A DNA stretch of 19,445 bases from contig CAJTRW010000006.1 in the NCBI GenBank assembly GCA_910578765.1, positions 1 through 19,445 of the forward strand, written 5' to 3'. Position numbers and translations under genes: made by a program. This DNA comes from an uncultured Christensenella sp. Lineage in GTDB: Bacteria; Bacillota; Clostridia; Christensenellales; Borkfalkiaceae. The stretch's first letter is position 1. The number at the start of each line of letters is the position of its first letter. The notes below the pieces were generated by a model, which was given only the letters and a program-made list of their open reading frames with translations, was not told where the DNA came from and ran no database searches. Shown here piece by piece: positions 1-7,557 of this stretch.

Positions 1-21
1 CAACGCTTCCGCTTCTTTTTT

Positions 22-42
22 ACCTCCCGCTTAGCGGGAGGT
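22..42. other. perfect 9-bp hairpin, function unclear
   Basis: A perfect inverted repeat has arms ACCTCCCGC and GCGGGAGGT around a TTA loop. On the plus strand it is followed by TAACTTTT, so it could be a weak plus-strand terminator. On the minus strand the tail is A-rich, so it is a poor terminator for hemZ. The bases before it (1-21) end in a T run after a GC-rich stretch. They could be the right arm and U-tract of another terminator cut off by the window edge, but that is inference. Confidence 0.45.
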
Positions 43-58
43 TAACTTTTAACAATTT

Positions 59-89
59 ATACGCGGCGCGCCATAGGCGAGCCGCGTAT
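59..89 (-). terminator. terminator-like hairpin downstream of hemZ
   Basis: Arms ATACGCGGC and GCCGCGTAT form a 9-bp stem around a 13-base loop, starting 6 bases past the hemZ stop on the minus strand. The minus-strand tail after the stem is AAATTGTT, a poor U-tract, and the plus-strand tail is TTTATATC. It probably marks the 3' end of the long minus-strand cluster, but it is not a textbook terminator. Confidence 0.5.
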
Positions 90-95
90 TTTATA

Positions 96-1454
96 TCACA
101 TAAAAAGCTTATTCCGTTCCTCTATTATTTTATCAATTTTATTTATATAAGTAGGTATATCCTTGGGGGTGGCGTAACGCTCTATACGGTTATCTTCCCC
201 GAAAAGCTTTTTGGAAATTGCGTTTGCGCCGACTGCAATATTGTCGGTCAGCTCCTCCATTACGCCTATATTGTACAGGCACGCCTTGCCCGGTTTACAC
301 CACCCGACGTTTTCACAGCCGCCCGCCTGATATTTCTGCCTGTAAAGATAATAGGGGGCATATCCCGCTTCCGTAAGCCTTTCGCGTGAAAGCGCAACCA
401 TTTCACCTATGCCCGAAACGTTTAATCTTTTTACGTTTTCCTTCAATTTTGCGCCCGATTTAAGCGAAAGGGTATGAACGGTTATGTTTTCCGGATTAAG
501 AGTTACCGCTTTTTCTAGAGAATGTCCGAAGTCCTTTACGCTTTCTTCGGCAAGTCCCGCAATCAAGTCGATATTTATATCGAAGCCGTATTCCCTCGCC
601 GCGGCGTAAGCCGCCTCCGTTTGAGCGGCGGTATGCGCCCTTCCTATCGCTTTTAAAGTAGAGTCGTTGAACGACTGCGGATTGACGCAGATACGCGTTA
701 CGCCGTAGCGTTTGGAAAGCTTTAATTTTTCCTGCGTGAAAACGTCGGGTCTGCCCGCTTCCACAGTGTATTCGGGAATACTTTCAAACGAGTCGGCAAC
801 GGCTGCATAGACGCGTTCGAGCTGCTCCGGTTCGAGGACGAACGGCGTGCCGCCGCCTATATAAACACTGTTAAGCCTTTTTATAAAAGGCTTAACAGCG
901 TAAATTTCCTTAATAAGACAGTCGATATAATTATCGACGTAACGGCGCGTAGAGGCTATCGGCGCGGTTATGAACGAGCAGTAATCGCACTTTGTAGGGC
1001 AAAAAGGCAAGCTAATAAATAAATCCTGCCCGCCGACGGAAACTCCGCTTTGCGTATTTATAACCTTGTCGACAAGAGAAATATTTTCCGCGTTTACGTC
1101 CATTTGCCCGAAAAGAGCTTTGAAATCTCTGCCGTCGTTTAATTCTGTATACGCAAGCTTTGTTGGTCTTATGCCAGTCAGCGCACCCCAGGGCAGACGG
1201 ATATTTTTTACTTTTGAAACCGTATTGTAAAAAGCAAGCTTTGCAAAACGTTTGGCAAGACGGCGAAAGACAAGTTCGTCCTCCGCCACGCCCTCGTTTT
1301 CGTAATCGTAAAACTCGCCGCGATACTCTATTGAATTGAAAAATTTATCACGCGAAAACGAAAAATAATGGGTGAAGTCCTCCTCCTCGCAACAAAATGC
1401 GCGGAGAACGTCCATTATTTCGGGACGCAGATATTCGCTGTTGGTGTTTAACAT
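96..1454 (-). CDS. hemZ: HemZ-type radical SAM enzyme (oxygen-independent coproporphyrinogen dehydrogenase family)
   Basis: This 452-residue cytoplasmic protein belongs to the HemN/HemW/HemZ radical SAM group. The CxxxCxxC cluster motif lies at C152, C156 and C159 (context LPFCPTKCDYCSF), followed by GGGTP at 200-204, a SAM-binding element. The segment GALTGIRPTKL at about 90-100 is typical of HemZ proteins and is not found in HemN or HemW. It is the last gene of the cluster, 37 bases after the hydrolase stop. HemZ is annotated as converting coproporphyrinogen III to protoporphyrinogen IX, but the family occurs in Clostridia with no evident heme pathway, so the substrate here is uncertain. 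The annotated ATG has no clear Shine-Dalgarno sequence. The frame stays open upstream through a CTG codon followed by LKIINN-like sequence, which resembles the usual HemZ N-terminus, so the true start may be about 18 bases earlier. Confidence 0.88.
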   Translation of the reverse strand: MLNTNSEYLRPEIMDVLRAFCCEEEDFTHYFSFSRDKFFNSIEYRGEFYDYENEGVAEDELVFRRLAKRFAKLAFYNTVSKVKNIRLPWGALTGIRPTKLAYTELNDGRDFKALFGQMDVNAENISLVDKVINTQSGVSVGGQDLFISLPFCPTKCDYCSFITAPIASTRRYVDNYIDCLIKEIYAVKPFIKRLNSVYIGGGTPFVLEPEQLERVYAAVADSFESIPEYTVEAGRPDVFTQEKLKLSKRYGVTRICVNPQSFNDSTLKAIGRAHTAAQTEAAYAAAREYGFDINIDLIAGLAEESVKDFGHSLEKAVTLNPENITVHTLSLKSGAKLKENVKRLNVSGIGEMVALSRERLTEAGYAPYYLYRQKYQAGGCENVGWCKPGKACLYNIGVMEELTDNIAVGANAISKKLFGEDNRIERYATPKDIPTYINKIDKIIEERNKLFM

Positions 1455-1491
1455 ATTGTTTATAATTTTCAGCCGTCGACGTCGTCGGCAT

Positions 1492-2097
1492 TTAATTTTT
1501 CATATAAGGGTTAGTTGCGCGTTCGCGGGAAAGAATAGTATCTTCGCCGTGCCCGCAATAAACCTCGTAATCCCCGTCCAACGCGCTTAAAGTTTTTAAG
1601 CTTTTCATAAGCTTGGCGTAATTACCGGTCGGCAAATCGTACCTGCCCATGCCGCCTTGAAAAAGCGTGTCGCCCGTAAAAAGGGCGCCGTCAGCAATAT
1701 AGCACACGCTTCCTTCCGAGTGACCCGACGTCTGAATTACGGTAAAGCTTATCCCGCCGAGAGTAATTTTTTCGCCGTCGGACAGAGTTTTGTAAATTTT
1801 GAATTCGGGTATAAATACCCCGCCGAAAACACTTCTGTTTTCTTTACTGAATATAAAGTCCTTTTCCTTTTCTCCGCAGTAGACGGGCACGCCGTTACCG
1901 TAAAAAACGCCGCATCCCCCGACATGGTCGAAATGTCCGTGCGTCAACAGCACGGCGACGGGCGTAAGATTGCGGGCTATACAGGCTTCGTAAATTTCAG
2001 GTTCGGCGCAGTCTACGACGACGGCGGATTTTCCGTCAGCCGTTAATATATAAGAATTGCACCCGAAGCCGCGAGGCAGAATTTTAAAAATTTTCAT
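1492..2097 (-). CDS. metallo-beta-lactamase-fold hydrolase (glyoxalase II-like)
   Basis: A 201-residue single-domain metallo-beta-lactamase-fold protein, probably cytoplasmic and binding two metal ions. The metal-binding motif THGHFDH is at 52-58 (H53, H55, D57, H58). Further ligands fit H126 in TSGHSEGS, D143 in FTGDTLF and H183 in YCGHGED. The length suits the short YcbL/glyoxalase II-like clade that lacks the C-terminal substrate domain of classical glyoxalase II. The ATG comes 2 bases after the rel stop, so translational coupling is likely and no strong ribosome binding site is visible. A hydrolase of this type commonly sits between rel and hemZ in Clostridia. The substrate cannot be assigned: hydroxyacylglutathione-like thioesters are possible, but glutathione is usually absent from such organisms. 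Confidence 0.85.
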   Translation of the reverse strand: MKIFKILPRGFGCNSYILTADGKSAVVVDCAEPEIYEACIARNLTPVAVLLTHGHFDHVGGCGVFYGNGVPVYCGEKEKDFIFSKENRSVFGGVFIPEFKIYKTLSDGEKITLGGISFTVIQTSGHSEGSVCYIADGALFTGDTLFQGGMGRYDLPTGNYAKLMKSLKTLSALDGDYEVYCGHGEDTILSRERATNPYMKN

Positions 2098-2099
2098 AA

Positions 2100-4232
2100 T
2101 TAATTGGAAGTCCTGAACACGTCTATTATGCGTTTGTCCTTTTTAAGACGGCCGACAAGCAAATCTATATCAGAGCGCTTGTTAAGCTTAACGCGGATAT
2201 CGAACTCCGCCTGTTTGTCCTTGTTTATTCTGCCGTTAATCTGCGTCATGTTCAGCTTCATAAGCGAAATTTCCGTCGTTATGAACGCGACGACGCCGCT
2301 GTCGTCAGTTGCAATAATTTTTATACCCGCAATAAAGTCGGAGTCGCCTATGCCCGTCCATTGGGCGGGTTGAAGACGCTCGGCGTCTTCGTTTTTCAAA
2401 TTGGAGCAGTCCTTGCGGTGAACTATCACTCCCCTTCCGCGCGAAACAAACCCGACTATTTCGTCGCCGGGGACGGGGTTACAACAGTGCGCAAAACGCA
2501 CTAAAAGACCGTTCATTCCTTTTATGGAAACGCTTCCCGACGGCGTATATTTAAGTTTTTCCGCGTCGGAATTTTCAACGGGCTTGGGAATTTCTTTTTT
2601 GTAATAGTCGATTAGCTTGAAAATTACCTGGTTGACGCTTACGGCACCGTAACCTACGGAAGCCATCATCTCGTTTACAGAAGAAAATACAAGCTTATTG
2701 GAAAGTTTTTTGAAAGATTCTTCCGTGAGAATATCGCCGAGGTTGTAACCCTTGCGTTTTGCCTCCGCTTCGAGCATTACTTTGCCCGTTTTAATATTCT
2801 CCTCCTTCATCTCGCGCTTGAAAAACTGGCGCATTTTCGCGCGGGCGGAACCGGATTTTACGTATTTGAACCAATCCCACGAAGGACCCTTTGCGGAAGC
2901 CGAGGTCAAAATTTCCACCACGTCGCCGGTATGCAAAACGGAATTTAAAGGAACTATCCGGTTGTTTACTTTCGCGCCGACGCACTTATTGCCCACTTCC
3001 GAATGGATTGCATAAGCAAAATCTACGGGCGTTGCTTCCAGCGGGAGAGATATTACCTTGCCGTGCGGCGTAAATACCAGAAGCTCGTTCGAATACAAGT
3101 CGTTTTTAAGGCTGTCGACAAATTCTTTTGAGTCGTTCAAGCTTCCCTGCCAGTCCATAACGTCGCGTATCCAGGTCAGGCGCTGGTCGAAATTGCTTTC
3201 CGCCGATTTTTGCTCTTTATATTTCCAATGCGCGGCAATTCCGTACTCCGCCATTTTATGCATTTCCTGCGTGCGGATCTGAATTTCGAAAATCTGTCCG
3301 AAGTTCGTGACTACCGTAGTGTGTAAGGACTGATAAAGATTGCGCTTGGGCGTGGCGATATAATCCTTTATACGTCCCGGCACGGGCTTCCACTTTTTAT
3401 GAATTTTACCCAAAACCTCATAGCAGTTTTCCATACTGCCGACGATAACGCGGACCGCGGAAAGGTCGTAAATCTGGTCGAGAGATTTGCCCTGGTTTTT
3501 CATTTTACGGTAAATGGAATAAAAGTGCTTGGGGCGGCCGAAAACCTCGCCGTCGATACCGCTTTCCTCCAATATGGCTTTAAGCTCTGTTACGACGAAA
3601 TCTACGAAGCTGCGCCTTTCCTCCAACTTTTGATGAATATTTACCACAAGAAATTCATACGCTTCGGGGTCGAGATATTTAAGACATAAATCTTCAAGCT
3701 CGCACTTTATCTGCGATATACCCAGTCTGCCCGCAAGCGGAGTAAAAATATCCAGCGTTTCTTTCGCTATGCGCTGTTGCCGCTCGTTGGAAAGGAAGTT
3801 CAACGAACGCATATTGTGCAATCTGTCCGCAAGCTTTATAATTATTACGCGTACGTCGTTCGCCATAGCAACGAAAATTTTACGAAAGTTTTCGGCGTCC
3901 TCGTCCTCATGGGTGCGGAAACTGATTTTATCGAGCTTCGTAACGCCGTCGACAAGCGTAAGTATTTCCGTGCCGAAACGCGTGCGTATATCCTCGGCGG
4001 TTGCCGCGGTGTCCTCTATCACGTCGTGCAGAAAAGCCGCCGCAACCGAAGCGGTATCCATACCCAGATCAATGAGAATTTCCGCCACGGCGCACGGGTG
4101 AACGAAATACGGCTCGCCGGAGGCGCGCTTCTGTCCCTCGTGCATTTCCTCGGCATAGCGGTATGCGGCAAAGAGAAGCTCTTTGTCGCTTTCCGGATAA
4201 TTATCGGAAATTTTATCAAGTACGGTTTTCAT
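2100..4232 (-). CDS. rel: bifunctional (p)ppGpp synthetase/hydrolase (RSH family)
   Basis: A long-form RelA/SpoT homologue of 710 residues that makes and degrades the alarmone (p)ppGpp. An intact HD hydrolase domain occupies about 20-180 (H45, and H69-D70 in FLHDVIEDT). The synthetase domain, about 225-340, includes GRPKHFYSIY, the RIKD motif at 287-290 (the RxKD form typical of bifunctional enzymes) and EIQIRT. A TGS domain lies at about 383-443. A Cys-rich segment with HCCNPVPGD is near 580, and an ACT domain is near 635-710. With both catalytic domains intact, this is probably the main Rel enzyme. Its ATG lies inside the 3' end of recJ (17-base overlap) with GAAGG just upstream, so translation is probably coupled to recJ. 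Related clusters often carry apt between recJ and rel; here they abut. Confidence 0.96.
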   Translation of the reverse strand: MKTVLDKISDNYPESDKELLFAAYRYAEEMHEGQKRASGEPYFVHPCAVAEILIDLGMDTASVAAAFLHDVIEDTAATAEDIRTRFGTEILTLVDGVTKLDKISFRTHEDEDAENFRKIFVAMANDVRVIIIKLADRLHNMRSLNFLSNERQQRIAKETLDIFTPLAGRLGISQIKCELEDLCLKYLDPEAYEFLVVNIHQKLEERRSFVDFVVTELKAILEESGIDGEVFGRPKHFYSIYRKMKNQGKSLDQIYDLSAVRVIVGSMENCYEVLGKIHKKWKPVPGRIKDYIATPKRNLYQSLHTTVVTNFGQIFEIQIRTQEMHKMAEYGIAAHWKYKEQKSAESNFDQRLTWIRDVMDWQGSLNDSKEFVDSLKNDLYSNELLVFTPHGKVISLPLEATPVDFAYAIHSEVGNKCVGAKVNNRIVPLNSVLHTGDVVEILTSASAKGPSWDWFKYVKSGSARAKMRQFFKREMKEENIKTGKVMLEAEAKRKGYNLGDILTEESFKKLSNKLVFSSVNEMMASVGYGAVSVNQVIFKLIDYYKKEIPKPVENSDAEKLKYTPSGSVSIKGMNGLLVRFAHCCNPVPGDEIVGFVSRGRGVIVHRKDCSNLKNEDAERLQPAQWTGIGDSDFIAGIKIIATDDSGVVAFITTEISLMKLNMTQINGRINKDKQAEFDIRVKLNKRSDIDLLVGRLKKDKRIIDVFRTSN

Positions 4233-6528
4233 AAGCCTTCACCAAATTGTATAATTCGGAATTGGTCAAATCCGTTTTGACCCCTCTGTTTACGGTCAGC
4301 TTTCCGCCCCCGAACCCTATAAGCGAAAGCTGTCTGAACACTTCCAATGCGAAAGCGGTTTGCGCGGGCGGATATCCGAGACAGCCGCTAAGCGCAACCG
4401 ACGAAACGCTGTCGTACCTTGACGCCGCGGGCGTGGCCAGCAGCGCGCCGAAAATTTTCAAAAGCTCTTCACGCGAGGCGTTCAGATTTTTTATAAAATT
4501 ACAGCCTGAAACGTCGCCGCAAACAATTACGTCTTTACCCTCAAGCGAAGCGAAACGGTCGTAAATAGGCGAATCGTCAAGGAACACCACTCTTTTGTAT
4601 CCGCTTAAATCCACATCGCGCGACGGTGAAACCAGCACGGTATCGGACAAATTTCCGCATGTGAGCGTAAACAATTCCACGGGTAAACCGTTTAAGTTTT
4701 TGTAATGCGAAAGAGTGGCGTAATCGCTTGCAATATAAACCGAACCGTAACCGCCGCCGACCGAAATTTCGTCCGGCAACGCCGCGCTTAATGAGGTGCG
4801 GTTGACGTAAACTTTGCCGCCGCCGAGGGTCAAAATATTATTGACCGCTATTTCTTCGGTACAGTATCCGCCCGCCGAACGCGACGGAATCATGTCGCGG
4901 ATAAAGCCCTTTACATATTCTTTGCCGCGGAATTTAGAAACGTTATATTCGAAAATAAAGCGTTTGGGCGCGCGGCTTTCCAAAAGATACGTAAACCTTG
5001 CGCCGCCGAAATACATAAACGACAAATTTCCGCTTTTGACCGAAATATGCGATGACCCCTGTTTTACCGGCGCAACCTCGGCCGCCTCAACGTCGGCAAC
5101 GAAAAGCGGGCGGCGGTTGCCTACACCGAAAGGCTCCAACAGGTCAAGCTCTTTGGCAAACCGCGTTGATAAACCTCCCGTCAGACTGCCGCTTATATAG
5201 ACGCGCGATTCGAAATCTTCGGCGGAATAATTTTCCGTAAGATATTTATTAAGCGCGGCGCGCAGTTTATCGAAGTTTTCTATTTCGATATTCACGCCCG
5301 CCGCCTGCGAGTGTCCGCCGAACTCCGCGATATACTCCGCACAGGCTTTCAACGCCTCGAAAACGTTGATATTTTCGACCGAACGCGCAGAACCTTTAAG
5401 CTTGTCTCCGTTGCGGACGAAAAGCATTGCCGGACGGGAATATTCTTCCGTAAGCCGCGCCGCAACTATACCCACGAATCCGGCATTCCAGCTTTCGTCC
5501 CAAAGCATAATTATTTTATCGGAGGTTCCGCCCTCCTTCAATTTGCTTTTGGCGCTTGCGTACAGCTCGTCGCAATACTTCTGCCGTTCGAGATTGTAGC
5601 TTGTAAGCTTAGCCGACAAATCGAAAATCAAATTTTCGTCGGTGGCGCCGAAAAGTTCAAGCGCGCTGCGTGCGTCGCCCATTCTTCCTGCGGCGTTTAT
5701 TTTGGGGGAAATACCGAAAGCGAGCGCGTGCGAATTTATAACGTCGTTTTTACCGAGAAACTGCGCGTAACACTTGCGCGGGCGTTGATTGATAAGCTTT
5801 AATCCCTCGGACACTATATCCCTGTTTTCACCCGTAAGCGGAACGCTGTCCGCCACGGTTGCTATTGCCGCGAAGTCCAGATATTTATACGCACTTTCTC
5901 CGTTAAGCGCAACGGCGACCTTTAAAGCGACGCCTGCGCCGCAAAGATTGTCGTAAATATAACCGTCGTTGAATTTGGGATTGATGCAAATACAGTCCGG
6001 CAGTCTGTCGGGCAGTTCGTGATGGTCGGTTATGATTATTTCAGCACCCTGCTCTTTGATGTATTCGACTTCTTCCGCGCAGGAAATTCCGCAGTCGACC
6101 GTAATAAAAAGCTGAGGAAAATGCTCCTCGAATATATCGTCTATAGCCTTTACGTTAAGACCGTAACCGTCGCGGCGCTCGGGAATGTAAGCGACGGGTT
6201 CTATACCGAAGTCGCGCAACGCCGCGCACATTACCGTTGCGGCGCAAACACCGTCCGCGTCGTAATCGCCGTACACTACGACCTGCCATTCCTCGTCGCG
6301 CGCGCGAGTTATAAGCCGCACCGCATCGGACATACCGCTCATTTTAAATGGCGAAACGAAATGCTCGCGCGAGGGGTGAATAAAACGTTCTATCTTTTCC
6401 TTGTCGTCTATTCCGCGCGCGTAAAGAATTTTTACGGTATCCGGCAAAAGCCCGCAGGAAGCCGCAAGGGAATTAATGCTATTGAGTTGTTCTTCCGAAT
6501 ATTCGAATTCGGGTACTGCTCTTTTCAT
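4216..6528 (-). CDS. recJ: single-stranded-DNA-specific 5'-3' exonuclease RecJ
   Basis: A 770-residue RecJ, a metal-dependent nuclease that degrades single-stranded DNA 5' to 3' in recombination and mismatch or base-excision repair. DHH-superfamily motifs are present in order: YGDYDADG at 86-93, VDCG at 144-147, DHH at 168-170, INAAGRMGDA near 277-286, and DHHA1 elements SAR at 380-382 and GGHSQAAG at 404-411. An OB-type domain and a long C-terminal region follow, as in Gram-positive RecJ proteins of similar length (B. subtilis is close to 790). The start codon directly follows the T-tract of the secF terminator, with no recognisable Shine-Dalgarno sequence or promoter in between. Expression therefore seems to need read-through or an internal promoter in secF. 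Confidence 0.96.
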   Translation of the reverse strand: MKRAVPEFEYSEEQLNSINSLAASCGLLPDTVKILYARGIDDKEKIERFIHPSREHFVSPFKMSGMSDAVRLITRARDEEWQVVVYGDYDADGVCAATVMCAALRDFGIEPVAYIPERRDGYGLNVKAIDDIFEEHFPQLFITVDCGISCAEEVEYIKEQGAEIIITDHHELPDRLPDCICINPKFNDGYIYDNLCGAGVALKVAVALNGESAYKYLDFAAIATVADSVPLTGENRDIVSEGLKLINQRPRKCYAQFLGKNDVINSHALAFGISPKINAAGRMGDARSALELFGATDENLIFDLSAKLTSYNLERQKYCDELYASAKSKLKEGGTSDKIIMLWDESWNAGFVGIVAARLTEEYSRPAMLFVRNGDKLKGSARSVENINVFEALKACAEYIAEFGGHSQAAGVNIEIENFDKLRAALNKYLTENYSAEDFESRVYISGSLTGGLSTRFAKELDLLEPFGVGNRRPLFVADVEAAEVAPVKQGSSHISVKSGNLSFMYFGGARFTYLLESRAPKRFIFEYNVSKFRGKEYVKGFIRDMIPSRSAGGYCTEEIAVNNILTLGGGKVYVNRTSLSAALPDEISVGGGYGSVYIASDYATLSHYKNLNGLPVELFTLTCGNLSDTVLVSPSRDVDLSGYKRVVFLDDSPIYDRFASLEGKDVIVCGDVSGCNFIKNLNASREELLKIFGALLATPAASRYDSVSSVALSGCLGYPPAQTAFALEVFRQLSLIGFGGGKLTVNRGVKTDLTNSELYNLVKAYENRT

Positions 6529-6539
6529 ATCTGAATAAC

Positions 6540-6564
6540 AAAAAGGCGGGGTTTACCCCGCCTT
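6540..6564 (-). terminator. Rho-independent terminator after secF
   Basis: On the minus strand the stem is AAGGCGGGG / CCCCGCCTT (9 bp, loop TAAA) followed by TTTTTGTTATT. It starts 6 bases after the secF stop and ends 11 bases before the recJ start codon. Stem and U-tract are both convincing, so at least part of the transcription from secD-secF should end here. Confidence 0.85.
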
Positions 6565-6570
6565 GAATAA

Positions 6571-7557
6571 TTATTGTTTTTTAGCGGGTTTCTTGGTATG
6601 TTCCGCTTTGAATTTATCGCCTATGCGCTTGAAGCGCGAATGTACCGCGGGGGTAAAGAACGACGTTCCGTATACGCATACTACGGCGCACAGCAGACCG
6701 CAAAGCACAGGCATCAACACGCCCGAAACGGACAGCGCGCTTATGGAAAGAAGCACGAAAACCAGTACCGCCACAGCCGCGAAGCATGTCGCCGTCAAAA
6801 CTACGGGTCTCAGACTTTCCGCAGCGCAGGTATCCATCTGTGCGAATACGTCAAGCTTTGCAAACTCTCCGTCCTTGACGTTTTTACGCAACCTGTCGAA
6901 CAGGAAGCAACAGCCTATCATTGTTATAAGCACGCAAAGTACCGAGAACGTGATTACCGACGAGCCTACGGGTATGCGCGTTATCGCCAGAAGCGATACA
7001 AACAGCGCGAGGTTGTGTATGTCCGCCAAAAGCGCGGACAGCGCCGCCGTAAGACGGTATCTTACCGCAAAATATATGAACTGGAAAACAACCGCCGAAG
7101 CGAGTGCGATACTGCCGAAAACCAGCGCTTTGGAGCCGCCGAGCATAGTGTCTACGGCATGATACGATGCGTTTGTAAGGAATACCGAATCTTTACTTTT
7201 CAAAGCCGCGTCTATTGCCGCCGCCGCTTTATTGAGTTTTTCGGAATCGGTTCCCTTTGAAAACCTGTACTCGTAAGTAGAGCCGAGCTCGGTATCCTCT
7301 ATGAAATTGCGCGTGTAATAGCTTAATTTAAGTTCTTTAAACTGCTTTTCGCAAAGGTCGGTTATTTCTTTATCCTTATATTCTACGGAAGTATAATTAA
7401 TTTCTACAGTTTGATAGTCCTTATAGTCGCCGCCGTAATTGAAGTAACCGTCCGCGCAGAACTGACAAATAAGTCCCACGGCGAGCCCTACGGCTATTAT
7501 TACCGCCGAAACGATAACGATTATATGCATTTTTGCCGAAAGTTTAAGCTTAGTCAT
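6571..7557 (-). CDS. secF: divergent SecF-type Sec translocase accessory subunit
   Basis: A 328-residue membrane protein with a SecF-like plan: one N-terminal membrane segment (about 10-31), an extracytoplasmic domain (about 32-140), then five membrane segments (about 143-305) and a basic tail. FDRLRKN at 220-226 matches the family's FDRIREN motif, and SLRPVVLTA near 248-256 fits the conserved segment with the functional arginine. It overlaps secD by 8 bases (GATGACTAAG), with GGAGG inside secD as its ribosome binding site. SecDF uses the proton-motive force to help pull proteins across the membrane. Oddly, the usual GYSxND segment reads ITMIGCC, so its aspartate is replaced by glycine, and the conserved HD pair in the preceding helix reads HN at 181-182. 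This suggests altered or absent proton coupling. Assignment also rests on the adjacent secD and nearby yajC. Confidence 0.82.
   Translation of the reverse strand: MTKLKLSAKMHIIVIVSAVIIAVGLAVGLICQFCADGYFNYGGDYKDYQTVEINYTSVEYKDKEITDLCEKQFKELKLSYYTRNFIEDTELGSTYEYRFSKGTDSEKLNKAAAAIDAALKSKDSVFLTNASYHAVDTMLGGSKALVFGSIALASAVVFQFIYFAVRYRLTAALSALLADIHNLALFVSLLAITRIPVGSSVITFSVLCVLITMIGCCFLFDRLRKNVKDGEFAKLDVFAQMDTCAAESLRPVVLTATCFAAVAVLVFVLLSISALSVSGVLMPVLCGLLCAVVCVYGTSFFTPAVHSRFKRIGDKFKAEHTKKPAKKQ

Noticed and set aside
6574..7260. Plus-strand open frame (228 residues) antisense to secF
   Set aside because: The translation is rich in Arg, Tyr and Gln with no domain, which is typical of a shadow of a hydrophobic gene.
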